Positions 42,259-50,990 of a stretch of DNA of 64,000 nt are shown here, one piece after another; the stretch's first letter is position 1, and every line of letters begins with the position of its first letter. The position numbers and the translations under genes are program-made. Under the pieces are notes generated by a model, which was not told the DNA's origin, ran no database searches, and saw only the letters and a list, made by a program, of their open reading frames with translations. This stretch comes from Erwinia sp. SLM-02 (lineage in GTDB: Bacteria; Pseudomonadota; Gammaproteobacteria; Enterobacterales; Enterobacteriaceae): positions 248,001 to 312,000 of the forward strand of contig NZ_JAQISN010000001.1 of the NCBI RefSeq assembly GCF_037450285.1, read 5' to 3'.

Positions 42259-42354
42259 GCTGGCTCCTTTCTCTCTTGAGAATAATCCTATACTGACTTT
42301 GCTGAAATGCCACCCCAGTTAAAAAATAATTATCATTGCTCATGAGGTGTTCTG

Positions 42355-42380
42355 TTCATTATCAACAACTTGATAATGAA
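42355..42380. promoter_or_regulatory. Perfect 26-base AT-rich palindrome
   Basis: TTCATTATCAA and TTGATAATGAA are perfect 11-base arms around CAAC. It lies about 100 bases upstream of the small membrane protein gene. A run of six T follows two bases later, so it could be a plus-strand terminator, but its length and symmetry also suit an operator. Confidence 0.5.
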
Positions 42381-42803
42381 ACTTTTTTATTATTTATCGT
42401 GAAGCCTTAGCATTACTGATAACCGAATCGGCCCGAAGGGCGGATGTCAGGTCGCGCGAAAAGGCATGGCGTTATTTTTGCATCGAAACCGTACCCGCAG
42501 CCATTCCGTTCCGGAGAAAAACCCCAGCCAGCAGGCAGATATATACCCTGGACTGGCCTTGGTCACTGTGAACCGCTGCAGGCTTTCATTCAATGGCAGC
42601 CGACCGGATACAAACTCAGACGTTTCTGAAGATGGTATGAGCTACCGGCCGGCAATCGTATATTCTGCCGCGCGCGGATTTTCGCAGGTGTATAACGTTT
42701 ATGCAGCACGAATAATCTTAAATAAGGATGCCCCGCATAGCCCCTGTATTGACGAATCCGTTACCTCATTCCTGGCAGCAGTGAAGTCCCGTTCCGCGCT
42801 CCG
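42381..42803. other. Gene-poor stretch between the sugar genes and the Flag-2 locus
   Basis: No supported gene. A short plus-strand reading frame here has neither a ribosome site nor a recognisable product. This is the left border of the flagellar cluster; no att-like repeat or integrase was seen. Confidence 0.5.
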
Positions 42804-44909
42804 TCAGTTCACCGTCCCCACAATGCGTAAATCGACTTCATCCGGCACCTCGTTATAGGACAGCACGTGCAGACCGGCGGCAAACAGGCGGCTGTAGCGG
42901 GCAATCAGCGGCCGCAGCTGCGGCGTCACCAGCAGTACCGAGGTGAGGTTCTGCGCCTTCAGCTGTTCCAGCACCACCGGCAGCGTGGTCTGCAGCTGGG
43001 TCAGAATATTCGGGTCCACCGGGAAGCTGTCCAGGCTCACTTTTCCGGCCTGCTGCGCCTGATTCAGGGAACCGAGCAGCAGGTTTTCCAGCGTATTGTC
43101 CAGCGTATAGGCCGACAGCGGCTTGCTGTCCGGTGCAATCGCCGCCACCATCGCCCGGCGCAGGGCGAAGCGCACGTCGGAGGCCAGCAGGATCGCATCT
43201 TTGGTGATCGCCGCGCTTTCCACCAGCGTAGTGGCGATGGTGGCGATGTCCTTGAGCGATACCTGATCCTGCAGCAGCAGGCGGTAGATTTTCAGCTGCT
43301 GGCTGTAGTTCAGGGCGGCGTTCAAATCTTCGGCCAGTCGGGGCGCCGTGCCCGACAGGCGCAGATTCAGCTGGGTGATATCGTCGTAGTTAAACAGCTC
43401 CGGCAGGTGTTCGCGGGTGACCCGGTTAATATGGGTGGCAATGACGCTGGCGCAGTCCACCACCTGATAGCCGAGGTTCAGCGCCTGCGGTTTCATCTCC
43501 GGGGTGATCCAGGTGACGGCCAGCCCGTAGGCGGGATCGGTATCCAGCACGCCGTCAATCTCGCCGTACTGCTCGGCGGTGGGGATCGCCATCAGGCGGT
43601 CCGGGTGCACCTCGCCGACCGCCGTACGTACGCCGTTCACCTTGATCGCGTACTGCGCCGGTTTCAGGCGGAAGTCTTCCCGGATCGACATTTCCGGCAG
43701 CAGCACGCCGCTGGTTTCCGACACCACCTGGCGCACGCCACGCACCCGCAGGGTCAGCGGATTGCCCTTTGATTTATCCACCAGCGTTACCAGCTTGTAG
43801 CCGAGATTCAGCCCCAGCGGCTCAATCAGCGGAATGCTTTCCCAGCAGACGTTCACGCTGTCGCTGTCGTCCAGCGCGCGGGTCAGCGCGGCGATCTCCT
43901 GCTCGCTCTGCGCCGGCTTTTCAATCACCTTGCTCTGCCGCCAGGCGGTAAACACCAACAGGGCGGTGAACACCAGGAACACCAGATGCGGCATGCCCGG
44001 CACAATGGCCAGCACGAACATCACGAAGGCGGCGGTATAGATCGTGGCCGGCTTGGCCATCAGCTGGCGGTGGATGTCGTCGGAAATCCCGCTGCTGTCG
44101 TCATCGCTGACGCGGGTGACGATAATCGCCGCCGCGGTTGCCAGCAGCAGGGAAGGGATCTGCGCCACCAGGCCGTCACCGATGGTCAGCAGCACGTACT
44201 GATCGAACGCCTGGCCGGCATCCAGATTGTACTTAAAGATACCGATCAGGATCCCGCCGACCACGTTGATAATCAGGATCATAATCCCGGCAATGGCGTC
44301 GCCGCGTACAAACTTCGAGGCCCCGTCCATCGCGCCGTAGAAGTCCGCCTCGTTGGCCACGTCCTTACGGCGCACGCGCGCCTGTTCCTGATTAATCAGC
44401 CCGGCGTTGAGGTCGGCATCAATCGCCATCTGCTTGCCGGGCAGGGCGTCAAGGGTGAAGCGCGCCGACACTTCGGAAATACGCTCGGCCCCTTTGGTGA
44501 CCACCACGAAGTTGATGATCATCAGGATCACAAACACCACGAAGCCGACGACAAAGTTGCCGCCGATCACCACGTTACCGAAGGCTTCAATCACCTTACC
44601 GGCCGCGCCCACGCCGTCGTGGCCGTGCAGCAGCACCACGCGGGTGGAAGCCACGTTTAGCGTCAGGCGCATCAGCGTGGTGACCAGCAGGATGGTCGGG
44701 AACACCGAGAAATCCAGCGGACGCCGGCTGTTGACGCTCGCCAGCAGCACCATCACCGCCAGCACGATGTTAAAGGTAAACAGTACGTCGAGCACCATCG
44801 GCGACAGCGGCAGGATCACCATGGCCAGCACGCTGAGCAGCAGCAGCGGCACGCCAATGTGGCTGTTGCGCAGCAGGGATTTCATCTGGCCTGAATTAAA
44901 CGTTGCCAT
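42804..44909 (-). CDS. lfhA: Flag-2 flagellar export gate protein LfhA (FlhA family)
   Basis: A 701-residue membrane protein of the type III export gate. The N-terminal half has about eight helices, including GAERISEVSARFTLDALPGK in the conserved FHIPEP region; the C-terminal half from about 350 is the cytosolic ring that receives chaperone-substrate complexes. Start at 44909 (MATFNS) is chosen over a GTG 15 bases upstream because GTGAG lies about 10 bases before it. It overlaps lfhB by 14 bases. It is the last gene of the minus-strand operon lfiMNPQR-lfhBA and needs the other export proteins encoded just upstream. Confidence 0.93.
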   Translation of the reverse strand: MATFNSGQMKSLLRNSHIGVPLLLLSVLAMVILPLSPMVLDVLFTFNIVLAVMVLLASVNSRRPLDFSVFPTILLVTTLMRLTLNVASTRVVLLHGHDGVGAAGKVIEAFGNVVIGGNFVVGFVVFVILMIINFVVVTKGAERISEVSARFTLDALPGKQMAIDADLNAGLINQEQARVRRKDVANEADFYGAMDGASKFVRGDAIAGIMILIINVVGGILIGIFKYNLDAGQAFDQYVLLTIGDGLVAQIPSLLLATAAAIIVTRVSDDDSSGISDDIHRQLMAKPATIYTAAFVMFVLAIVPGMPHLVFLVFTALLVFTAWRQSKVIEKPAQSEQEIAALTRALDDSDSVNVCWESIPLIEPLGLNLGYKLVTLVDKSKGNPLTLRVRGVRQVVSETSGVLLPEMSIREDFRLKPAQYAIKVNGVRTAVGEVHPDRLMAIPTAEQYGEIDGVLDTDPAYGLAVTWITPEMKPQALNLGYQVVDCASVIATHINRVTREHLPELFNYDDITQLNLRLSGTAPRLAEDLNAALNYSQQLKIYRLLLQDQVSLKDIATIATTLVESAAITKDAILLASDVRFALRRAMVAAIAPDSKPLSAYTLDNTLENLLLGSLNQAQQAGKVSLDSFPVDPNILTQLQTTLPVVLEQLKAQNLTSVLLVTPQLRPLIARYSRLFAAGLHVLSYNEVPDEVDLRIVGTVN

Positions 44910-46029
44910 GTTTTTTGAACTCACTTTCTGGGAGGGGAATATGCAGATCCAGGTGCGGTTTTTCGCCCTGCCCGGTACGCCAGGACTTGAGCTGCATAAC
45001 GTAGGTCAGCACCTGCGCAATCGCCCGGAACAGGGACGCAGGGATCTGCTGGTTAACGCGCGTGCTGTAGTAAACCGCCCGCGCCAGCGGTGGAAACTCC
45101 ACCACTTCAATCTGATGTTTTTTCGCCACGCGGCGGATGTGCAGCGCCACATCGTCCAGCCCTTTCGCCACGATATAGGGCGCGGCGGCTTTATCCGGTG
45201 CGTACTTCAGCGCCACCGCGTAGTGGGTCGGATTGACGATCACCACGTCCGCCTGCGGCACCTGCTGGTTAATTTGCCCCATCGCCATCTGGCGCTGCAG
45301 CTGGCGGATCCGCCCTTTAATCTGCGGGTTGCCGTCCTGATTTTTATGCTCGTCGCGCACCTCTTTTTTGGTCATACGCATTTTTTTGGTGAACATAAAC
45401 CTGCTCAGCGGCACATCGATAAACGCAAATAACGCAATGGTCATCACAAACAGCTTCATCACCCCGGCGTACTGCATCAGCCCGGCGGTAATCGCGTCGT
45501 TCAGGAAGCGGGACTGTAGCGCCATCATCCCCGGCAGCTCGTCCTGAATGCTGGACCACAGCAGGCCCAGCAGGATGGCGCACTTCAGCACCATCTTCAG
45601 CACGTCGGTCAGATGCTGCTTGCCGACCAGGCGCTTAATGCCCGAGATCGGGTTAAGCTTTTTAAAGTCCGGTTTGATGCGCGTGGGCACAAAGATCCAG
45701 CCGCCGGGCACCAGCGTTGCCAGACAGGCGGCCAGCGGGATCGGCACCAGCGTGGCCAGTACTTTTAAAATAATCAGCACCTGGGTCAGCATAAACTGAT
45801 GCAGCGCGCCGTCATCGTGAATGCGGCTGGCCATCTGGCTGACCGCGGTAAACGACGCCTGCACCAGGTCGCGGTAGTACGGAAAAAAGGCGCTGACGGT
45901 AAACAGGCTGGCAACCAGCCCGGCGGCCATCGTCACGTCCCGGGAACGGGGAATATCGCCCTTTTTACGCGACTTACTCAGCTTACTGGCGGTAGGCTTT
46001 TCACTTTTATCGCCGCTGCCTGAAGACAT
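44896..46029 (-). CDS. lfhB: Flag-2 export switch protein LfhB (FlhB family)
   Basis: A 377-residue membrane protein with four helices and a cytosolic tail. The autocleavage motif Asn-Pro-Thr-His is at 266-269 (VIVNPTHYAVAL), where self-cleavage switches export from hook to filament proteins. It begins MSSGSGDKSEKPT with a basic linker, as in FlhB. Its ATG overlaps the lfiR stop by one base. Confidence 0.94.
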   Translation of the reverse strand: MSSGSGDKSEKPTASKLSKSRKKGDIPRSRDVTMAAGLVASLFTVSAFFPYYRDLVQASFTAVSQMASRIHDDGALHQFMLTQVLIILKVLATLVPIPLAACLATLVPGGWIFVPTRIKPDFKKLNPISGIKRLVGKQHLTDVLKMVLKCAILLGLLWSSIQDELPGMMALQSRFLNDAITAGLMQYAGVMKLFVMTIALFAFIDVPLSRFMFTKKMRMTKKEVRDEHKNQDGNPQIKGRIRQLQRQMAMGQINQQVPQADVVIVNPTHYAVALKYAPDKAAAPYIVAKGLDDVALHIRRVAKKHQIEVVEFPPLARAVYYSTRVNQQIPASLFRAIAQVLTYVMQLKSWRTGQGEKPHLDLHIPLPESEFKKHGNV

Positions 46030-46802
46030 CAGTGGCTCCTTAGCTGGTCAAACTTCGCCAGAATCTGGTTGGTCAGCGACAGGTAGTGATCCAGGATGCT
46101 GCCGCTCAGCAGCATCAGGCAGAACAGGCCAAACAGCATGCTGATCGGGAAGCCGAGCGCAAACAGATTCAGGGTTGGCGAAATGCGGTTCAGCAGGCCG
46201 AATGCGCCCTGCACCAGCAGCATGATAAACACTGTCGGCAGCGCCAGCAGCAGCGCGCCGGTCAGCAGCCAGCCAACGCCGGTGGCGGCGGTGCGCAGGG
46301 TCAGCGCGTTGATCGCCTGACCGATTGGCCAGTAGATAAACCCTTTATACAGAATGGTGATCAGCAGCAGGTGGCCGTCCATACTGAAAAACAGCAGTAC
46401 GGCGAAAACGAAGACGATCTGTGAAATCACCATCGTTGAGCTGCCGCTGCCCGGATCGTTCATCACCGCCATGCCCAGCCCCATATTCATCGACAGGATC
46501 GCGCCGGCGGTTTGCAGCGCCGAAAACACCCAGTTCAGCATCTGACCGAACAGCAGACCCCAGAGGATCTGCTCGCCGCTCAGCAGCAGCGTCTGCACGG
46601 TCATCAGCTCGTGCAGCACCACGTTGTTATCCAGCATTGGCACAATCAGGATGCTCAACAGCAGCGCCAGCCCGGCCTTTGCCTTACGCGGAAACGCCCG
46701 GTGCTCGAAGATCGGGCAGAAGTGGAAAAACGCCGCAATGCGCACAAACGGCAGCCACAGCGCCAGCAGCGGATCGATCAGTTGGTGAATAGAGATGCCC
46801 AC
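46029..46802 (-). CDS. lfiR: Flag-2 export gate protein LfiR (FliR family)
   Basis: A 257-residue membrane protein with six or more helices, forming the core export pore with LfiP and LfiQ. The FliR hallmarks PLLALWLPFVRI-type start and GGAILSMNMGLGMA-like middle segment are present. It lies between lfiQ (2-base gap) and lfhB (1-base overlap). Confidence 0.92.
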   Translation of the reverse strand: MGISIHQLIDPLLALWLPFVRIAAFFHFCPIFEHRAFPRKAKAGLALLLSILIVPMLDNNVVLHELMTVQTLLLSGEQILWGLLFGQMLNWVFSALQTAGAILSMNMGLGMAVMNDPGSGSSTMVISQIVFVFAVLLFFSMDGHLLLITILYKGFIYWPIGQAINALTLRTAATGVGWLLTGALLLALPTVFIMLLVQGAFGLLNRISPTLNLFALGFPISMLFGLFCLMLLSGSILDHYLSLTNQILAKFDQLRSH

Positions 46803-46804
46803 GG

Positions 46805-47077
46805 TCAGCCCACTAAGGTTGCGGCCTGTTCAAAAATCAACAGGGTGAAATCAATCAGCTGCGTCAGCATCCACTTACCGGCGAAGACCAGAACCAGCAT
46901 GGTCATCACCAGGCGCGGCAGGAAGCTTAGCGTCTGTTCATTAATCTGCGTGGTGGCCTGAAAGATGCTCACCAGCAGCCCGGTCATCAGGCTGGGAAGG
47001 ATGGCGACGACCGAAATCATCAGCACCAATTTCAGCCCCTGGGCGATAATGTCGCCCGCCACGTCAATGGTCATCAT
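46805..47077 (-). CDS. lfiQ: Flag-2 export gate protein LfiQ (FliQ family)
   Basis: A 90-residue, two-helix membrane protein of the export pore. The start ATG at 47077 overlaps the lfiP TGA (ATGA), with AGGGG upstream; a second ATG follows directly, so the protein may be 89 residues, the usual FliQ length. Family stretch QATTQINEQTLSFLPR is present. Confidence 0.92.
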   Translation of the reverse strand: MMTIDVAGDIIAQGLKLVLMISVVAILPSLMTGLLVSIFQATTQINEQTLSFLPRLVMTMLVLVFAGKWMLTQLIDFTLLIFEQAATLVG

Positions 47078-47841
47078 GGCGACAGCCCCTGGACGCTTTG
47101 CGTCAGCGTGCCGACAACCAGCGACCAGCCGTCGCACAGCACGAACAGGATCAGCTTGAACGGCAGCGAGACGATCAGCGGTGACAGCATCATCATCCCC
47201 ATCGCCATCAGAATGCTGGCCACGATCAGGTCAATCACCAGGAAGGGGATGTAGATCATAAAGCCGATCTTAAAGGCGGTTTTCAGCTCGCTCAGCACAA
47301 ATGCCGGGGCGACAATCGTCAGATCCTGCTTTTCCGGTTCACCGCTGGCGTTAGCGATGGTCATGATTTGTGCCAGCGAGGTTGAGCTGGTCTGCGACAG
47401 CATAAATTTCTTCAGCGGCGCTTCCCCGGTGGCTAACGCCTGCTTCAGCGTGATTTCGTTGGACTGATAGGGGATCACCGCCTCTTCGTAGACCTGGGTC
47501 CACACCGGGCGCATCACCAGGATGGTCAGCATCAGCGCAATACCGGTCAGGATTTTGTTGGGCGGGCTCTGCTGCAGACCGATCGCCTGGCGCAGCAGCG
47601 CCAGCACGATAATAAAGCGGGTGAAGCAGGTCATCATCAGCAGCATGATCGGCAGCAGGCCGAGCAGGGTCATCAGGATCAGGATCTCAATCTTGACGCT
47701 GTAATCCTGGCTGCCGTCGGGCAGGGTGGTGGCGCTGAACAGCGCCAGCCCGTTCCCTTCCGCCCCTGCCATCAGCGGCAGAAACAGCACGCCGCCCGCC
47801 AGCATCAGCGGTATCAGCCTGGCCCAGAGTGAATGACTCAT
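47074..47841 (-). CDS. lfiP: Flag-2 export gate protein LfiP (FliP family)
   Basis: A 255-residue membrane protein with an N-terminal signal sequence and four helices. The conserved TSFTRFIIVLALLRQAIG-type segment and PPNKILTG are visible near residues 75-95, and the LTQSVQGLSP end is near family norm. It forms the pore pentamer. It overlaps both neighbours by four bases. Confidence 0.94.
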   Translation of the reverse strand: MSHSLWARLIPLMLAGGVLFLPLMAGAEGNGLALFSATTLPDGSQDYSVKIEILILMTLLGLLPIMLLMMTCFTRFIIVLALLRQAIGLQQSPPNKILTGIALMLTILVMRPVWTQVYEEAVIPYQSNEITLKQALATGEAPLKKFMLSQTSSTSLAQIMTIANASGEPEKQDLTIVAPAFVLSELKTAFKIGFMIYIPFLVIDLIVASILMAMGMMMLSPLIVSLPFKLILFVLCDGWSLVVGTLTQSVQGLSP

Positions 47842-48218
47842 AGCGCCAGCTCGCCCAGTTCTTTGTTGTTAAACTCGATGATGCGCAGCCCGTACTTATC
47901 GTTCAGCACCACCACTTCAGCCTTGCCCAGCAGGATGCCGTTAACCTTCACATCCAGCGGTTCGCCCGCCATTTTGTCCAGCTCCAGCACCGAATCGTTA
48001 TTGACGCCGATAAGCTCGGCCAGCGAGATCTCTACCGAGGCCACTTCCAGCGTCAGCGTCACCGGAATGCGGCTGAACAGCGAAAGATGGCGCTGCTTTT
48101 CGCGCTGCAGGGCGTGGCGCTCCGCCTCACCCTGGTCCTGGGATTCGATGCCCGGGGCATCATCGAGAGAAAAATCAAAATCGAGCGCGTTTTCCGCCGG
48201 GATATTTACTTCAGTCAT
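47838..48218 (-). CDS. lfiN: Flag-2 switch protein LfiN (FliN family)
   Basis: A 126-residue protein whose last 75 residues form a SpoA domain (VTLTLEVASVEISLAELIG, GEPLDVKVNGILLGKAEVVVLNDKYGLRI). It is part of the C ring at the base of the motor. It lies between lfiM (8-base overlap) and lfiP (4-base overlap). Confidence 0.93.
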   Translation of the reverse strand: MTEVNIPAENALDFDFSLDDAPGIESQDQGEAERHALQREKQRHLSLFSRIPVTLTLEVASVEISLAELIGVNNDSVLELDKMAGEPLDVKVNGILLGKAEVVVLNDKYGLRIIEFNNKELGELAL

Positions 48219-49086
48219 GGGATTTCTCGTTGTTTAACTCGTTAAATTCTGAAAAGAACAGCTTGCCGTGGTCTTCAGCAATCACCGCGTTGAACAACGG
48301 CTGTTTGCCAATTAACAGCGGAACGCGTTCGCTCAAAGTCATTGGCAGAACATCGCCGTGCTTCAGCGTCAGCAGCTCCGCCACCGTCAGAGGAATACTG
48401 ACCAGCCTGCCGGTTAAGCGGACGGGCAGCGTCATAAATGAGGTCTGTACACTGGCCGCCGGCTGCTCGGCGTGGGCCAGCGGACACATCTCCGCCTGCT
48501 GGCGTAAATTGGCCAGCAGGCGATCGACATGGGTGTTGTCCAGCAGGAGTGAAAAGCCCCCCTGATACCCTTCAAGCGTGAAGGTAATTTTGTAGGACCA
48601 TTGCGTAATTAACGACGCGGGGTCGGGTTTAATCTGCAGTGCTTTGCCAAATAACCCTTCGCCGGTAATTAATGCCACCAGTTCAAGCGCCAGCTTGTTT
48701 TTCAGGCGCTCTTCCGTTTTTGTTACCGGCGTTTCCTCAATGCTAATGCCTTCCTGATTTTCTTTATTCAGTCCATAATAATCATGCAGCACGCTTAACA
48801 GCAGACTGCGGTCAATATCAAACGCCAGACTGCCAATATCGCTGGACAAAATCTGCGTATGCTTCTGCCAGACATCCATTGAAAATGCCATGGTTTTGAG
48901 CGCCACGTTAACGCGGTATTTCTTTAAGAAATAGGTATTCAGCTTGCCATCTAAACCGTCGTGCATATCGTTAAATATTTTCGGTATTTTATGATAGGGA
49001 CGGCCCAGCTTATTGACTTCTAACTTGATCATGTCCGGGTGGTGACCAGCATGATAGATTTTTACACGGCTACAGCTCTGTCGCAT
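48211..49086 (-). CDS. lfiM: Flag-2 switch protein LfiM (FliM family)
   Basis: A 291-residue C-ring protein with a middle domain and a C-terminal SpoA domain (VRLTGRLVSIPLTVAELLTLKHGDVLP). It lacks the N-terminal CheY-binding motif of primary FliM proteins (the LSQ-EIDALL segment is absent; the chain begins MRQSCSRVK). This suggests the motor does not answer to CheY. The start at 49086 is chosen because ACGGAA stands about 8 bases upstream. It is the first gene of the minus-strand export/switch operon. Confidence 0.88.
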   Translation of the reverse strand: MRQSCSRVKIYHAGHHPDMIKLEVNKLGRPYHKIPKIFNDMHDGLDGKLNTYFLKKYRVNVALKTMAFSMDVWQKHTQILSSDIGSLAFDIDRSLLLSVLHDYYGLNKENQEGISIEETPVTKTEERLKNKLALELVALITGEGLFGKALQIKPDPASLITQWSYKITFTLEGYQGGFSLLLDNTHVDRLLANLRQQAEMCPLAHAEQPAASVQTSFMTLPVRLTGRLVSIPLTVAELLTLKHGDVLPMTLSERVPLLIGKQPLFNAVIAEDHGKLFFSEFNELNNEKSHD

Positions 49087-49587
49087 GATTTTATTCCGTT
49101 AGATTTTTGTGTCCTCTGACTGAATACCTTCAGCAGTGAACAATTTTTCTCTGTCAGTAAAATAATATTTAATTTTTATGAATAAGGGTCGCTTTAGCTG
49201 TTTATCCGTTTACGGTTTGTAGCAGAGCGGCTCGCTTGCGTGTCCGAATTAGAACAACAACCTGTGATGATGGCAATTTAAACGTGATTATTAATTTTTT
49301 AAAATTCTTAGTGAAATTATTGATAGATCTTATTTAATTAATGTTTTTCACGTAACGCATTGATTTAAATTCAATAATATTTTTTTAATTCCAATTAATG
49401 TGACCCGAATCAACATTCTACGTATACTCGCTGCAAAATTTGGTTGTGGTGAGGATGTCCCGATCCTCTTTTATGTTCCTCCTCCGCTTCTGAGGCGCTT
49501 AAATCCTCCCCGGCCTTTTCACTCTGATGAATAATAACTTGCCCGCTCCGGTTTTAACTTGCCGGGTAAATAAGAGAGGAATCTGTT
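49087..49587. other. Divergent promoter region between lfiM and lafK
   Basis: This AT-rich 501-base gap has no gene. It should hold promoters for the minus-strand lfiM operon and for lafK. CGTATACTCG near 49422 is a possible -10 box. No sigma54 site was found on either strand here. The GC-rich final 100 bases before lafK may be its leader. Confidence 0.5.
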
Positions 49588-50595
49588 GTGAGCATCGCAG
49601 AAAATAATTCGGAAAAGAAAGGCTCAGGATTTATTGCCCGGGCGGAAGCCAGCGTTAAGCTTCTTGCGCTGGCACGCCGCGTGGCAAAGCATAATGTTCC
49701 GGTATTAATCACCGGTGAAACCGGAACCGGTAAAGAGTGCGTGGCGAAATATATTCATCATCATGCCTTTGAACATCCCGCGCCCTACGTGGGCGTAAAC
49801 TGTGCGGCTATTCCGGAAAGCATGCTGGAAGCCATTCTGTTCGGCTATGAGAAAGGGGCATTTACCGGAGCGGTGAACGGTCAGCCGGGTAAATTCGAAC
49901 AGGCTAACGGCGGCACCTTATTGCTGGATGAAATTGGCGATATGCCCCTGGCGCTTCAGGCAAAATTACTGCGCGTATTACAGGAGCAGGAAGTTGAGCG
50001 TCTGGGAAGCCATCAGCGAATTAAACTGGATGTTCGGTTAATTGCCTCTACCAATAAAAATCTGGAAGAAGAAATTGCCGCCGGGCGTTTCCGTCAGGAT
50101 CTCTACTACCGTTTGTCGGTGGTGCCGATGCATATTTCCCCACTGCGCGAGCGCGTGCAGGACATTATTCCTCTGGCCGAGCTGTTTATGCGGAAGTATC
50201 AGCAGTTCTCTCTCTCTCCTTCCGCGCTGACCGCCGGGGCACGGAGCGCGCTGCAACACTATTCCTGGCCCGGCAACGTTCGCGAGCTGGAAAACGTGAT
50301 GCAGCGTGGGCTGATTATGTCCGTCGATGGCGTGCTTGATGCCGGGTGCCTGGGCATCGGCGCGCAGCCCGCGGCCCCGGCGGACCCGTTCGGCGACGAC
50401 ACGACAGCCCTTCAGGCAGCCGGCGATCGCCCCATCAAGCAGCACGGGCGACTGGCGGAATACCAGTACATCGTTGATTTGCTGCGCTGCCACCAGGGTA
50501 ACAAGTCCAAGACCGCCGAATCTCTCGGCATTACGCCGCGCGCGCTGCGTTACCGGCTGGCGTCAATGCGCCAGCAGGGACTGATCCCGGCCTGA
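49588..50595 (+). CDS. lafK: Sigma54-dependent activator of the Flag-2 system (LafK)
   Basis: A 335-residue AAA+ activator. Walker A is GETGTGKE at 43-50, GAFTGA at 90-95 contacts sigma54, and LLLDE at 111-115 is Walker B. The C terminus has a Fis-type helix-turn-helix (NKSKTAESLGITPRALRYRL). No receiver or sensory domain precedes the AAA+ domain, so it may be active whenever made, or controlled by a partner. The start GTG has AGAGGA 8 bases upstream. LafK drives the structural operons: the sigma54 promoter before lfgB is the clearest target in the window. Confidence 0.9.
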   Translation: MSIAENNSEKKGSGFIARAEASVKLLALARRVAKHNVPVLITGETGTGKECVAKYIHHHAFEHPAPYVGVNCAAIPESMLEAILFGYEKGAFTGAVNGQPGKFEQANGGTLLLDEIGDMPLALQAKLLRVLQEQEVERLGSHQRIKLDVRLIASTNKNLEEEIAAGRFRQDLYYRLSVVPMHISPLRERVQDIIPLAELFMRKYQQFSLSPSALTAGARSALQHYSWPGNVRELENVMQRGLIMSVDGVLDAGCLGIGAQPAAPADPFGDDTTALQAAGDRPIKQHGRLAEYQYIVDLLRCHQGNKSKTAESLGITPRALRYRLASMRQQGLIPA

Positions 50596-50622
50596 CCCCG
50601 GCCCTTAACCAGGAACACTTTT

Positions 50623-50982
50623 ATGATCGACAAAATTTCCACAAACGGTGCGGCAGCCGGACAGGCGCAGATGATCGCCGACATGGCGAAACTGCGCGCC
50701 CAGGCAACCGGCAGCCGGATAGATCCGGCCGGTACGCTGTCGCAGACGGCTTCGCTCTCCACGCCGTCGTTCGGCTCCGTGCTGGACCAGGCCATCAGAC
50801 ACGTTGATAACCTGCAGCACGCGGCGGCGGACAGGCAGCGCGCGGTCGATATGGGGACCAGCGACGATCTGACGGGGGCGATGCTGGAAAGTCAGAAGGC
50901 CAGCGTGGCGTTTTCCGCCATGATGCAGGTGCGTAACAAGCTGACTACCGCCTTCGATGAAGTCATGAATATCTCAATTTAA
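50623..50982 (+). CDS. lfiE: Flag-2 hook-basal body protein LfiE (FliE family)
   Basis: A 119-residue export substrate joining the MS ring to the rod. The C-terminal half (SQKASVAFSAMMQVRNKLTTAFDEVMNI) is typical. It is the first gene of the lfiEFGHIJ set, 27 bases after lafK, and may share its transcript. Confidence 0.9.
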   Translation: MIDKISTNGAAAGQAQMIADMAKLRAQATGSRIDPAGTLSQTASLSTPSFGSVLDQAIRHVDNLQHAAADRQRAVDMGTSDDLTGAMLESQKASVAFSAMMQVRNKLTTAFDEVMNISI

Positions 50983-50990
50983 GGTGCATC

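Noticed and set aside
42466..42858. A 130-codon plus-strand reading frame
   Set aside because: It has no ribosome site, an unlikely amino-acid composition and overlaps the end of lfhA. No family was recognised.
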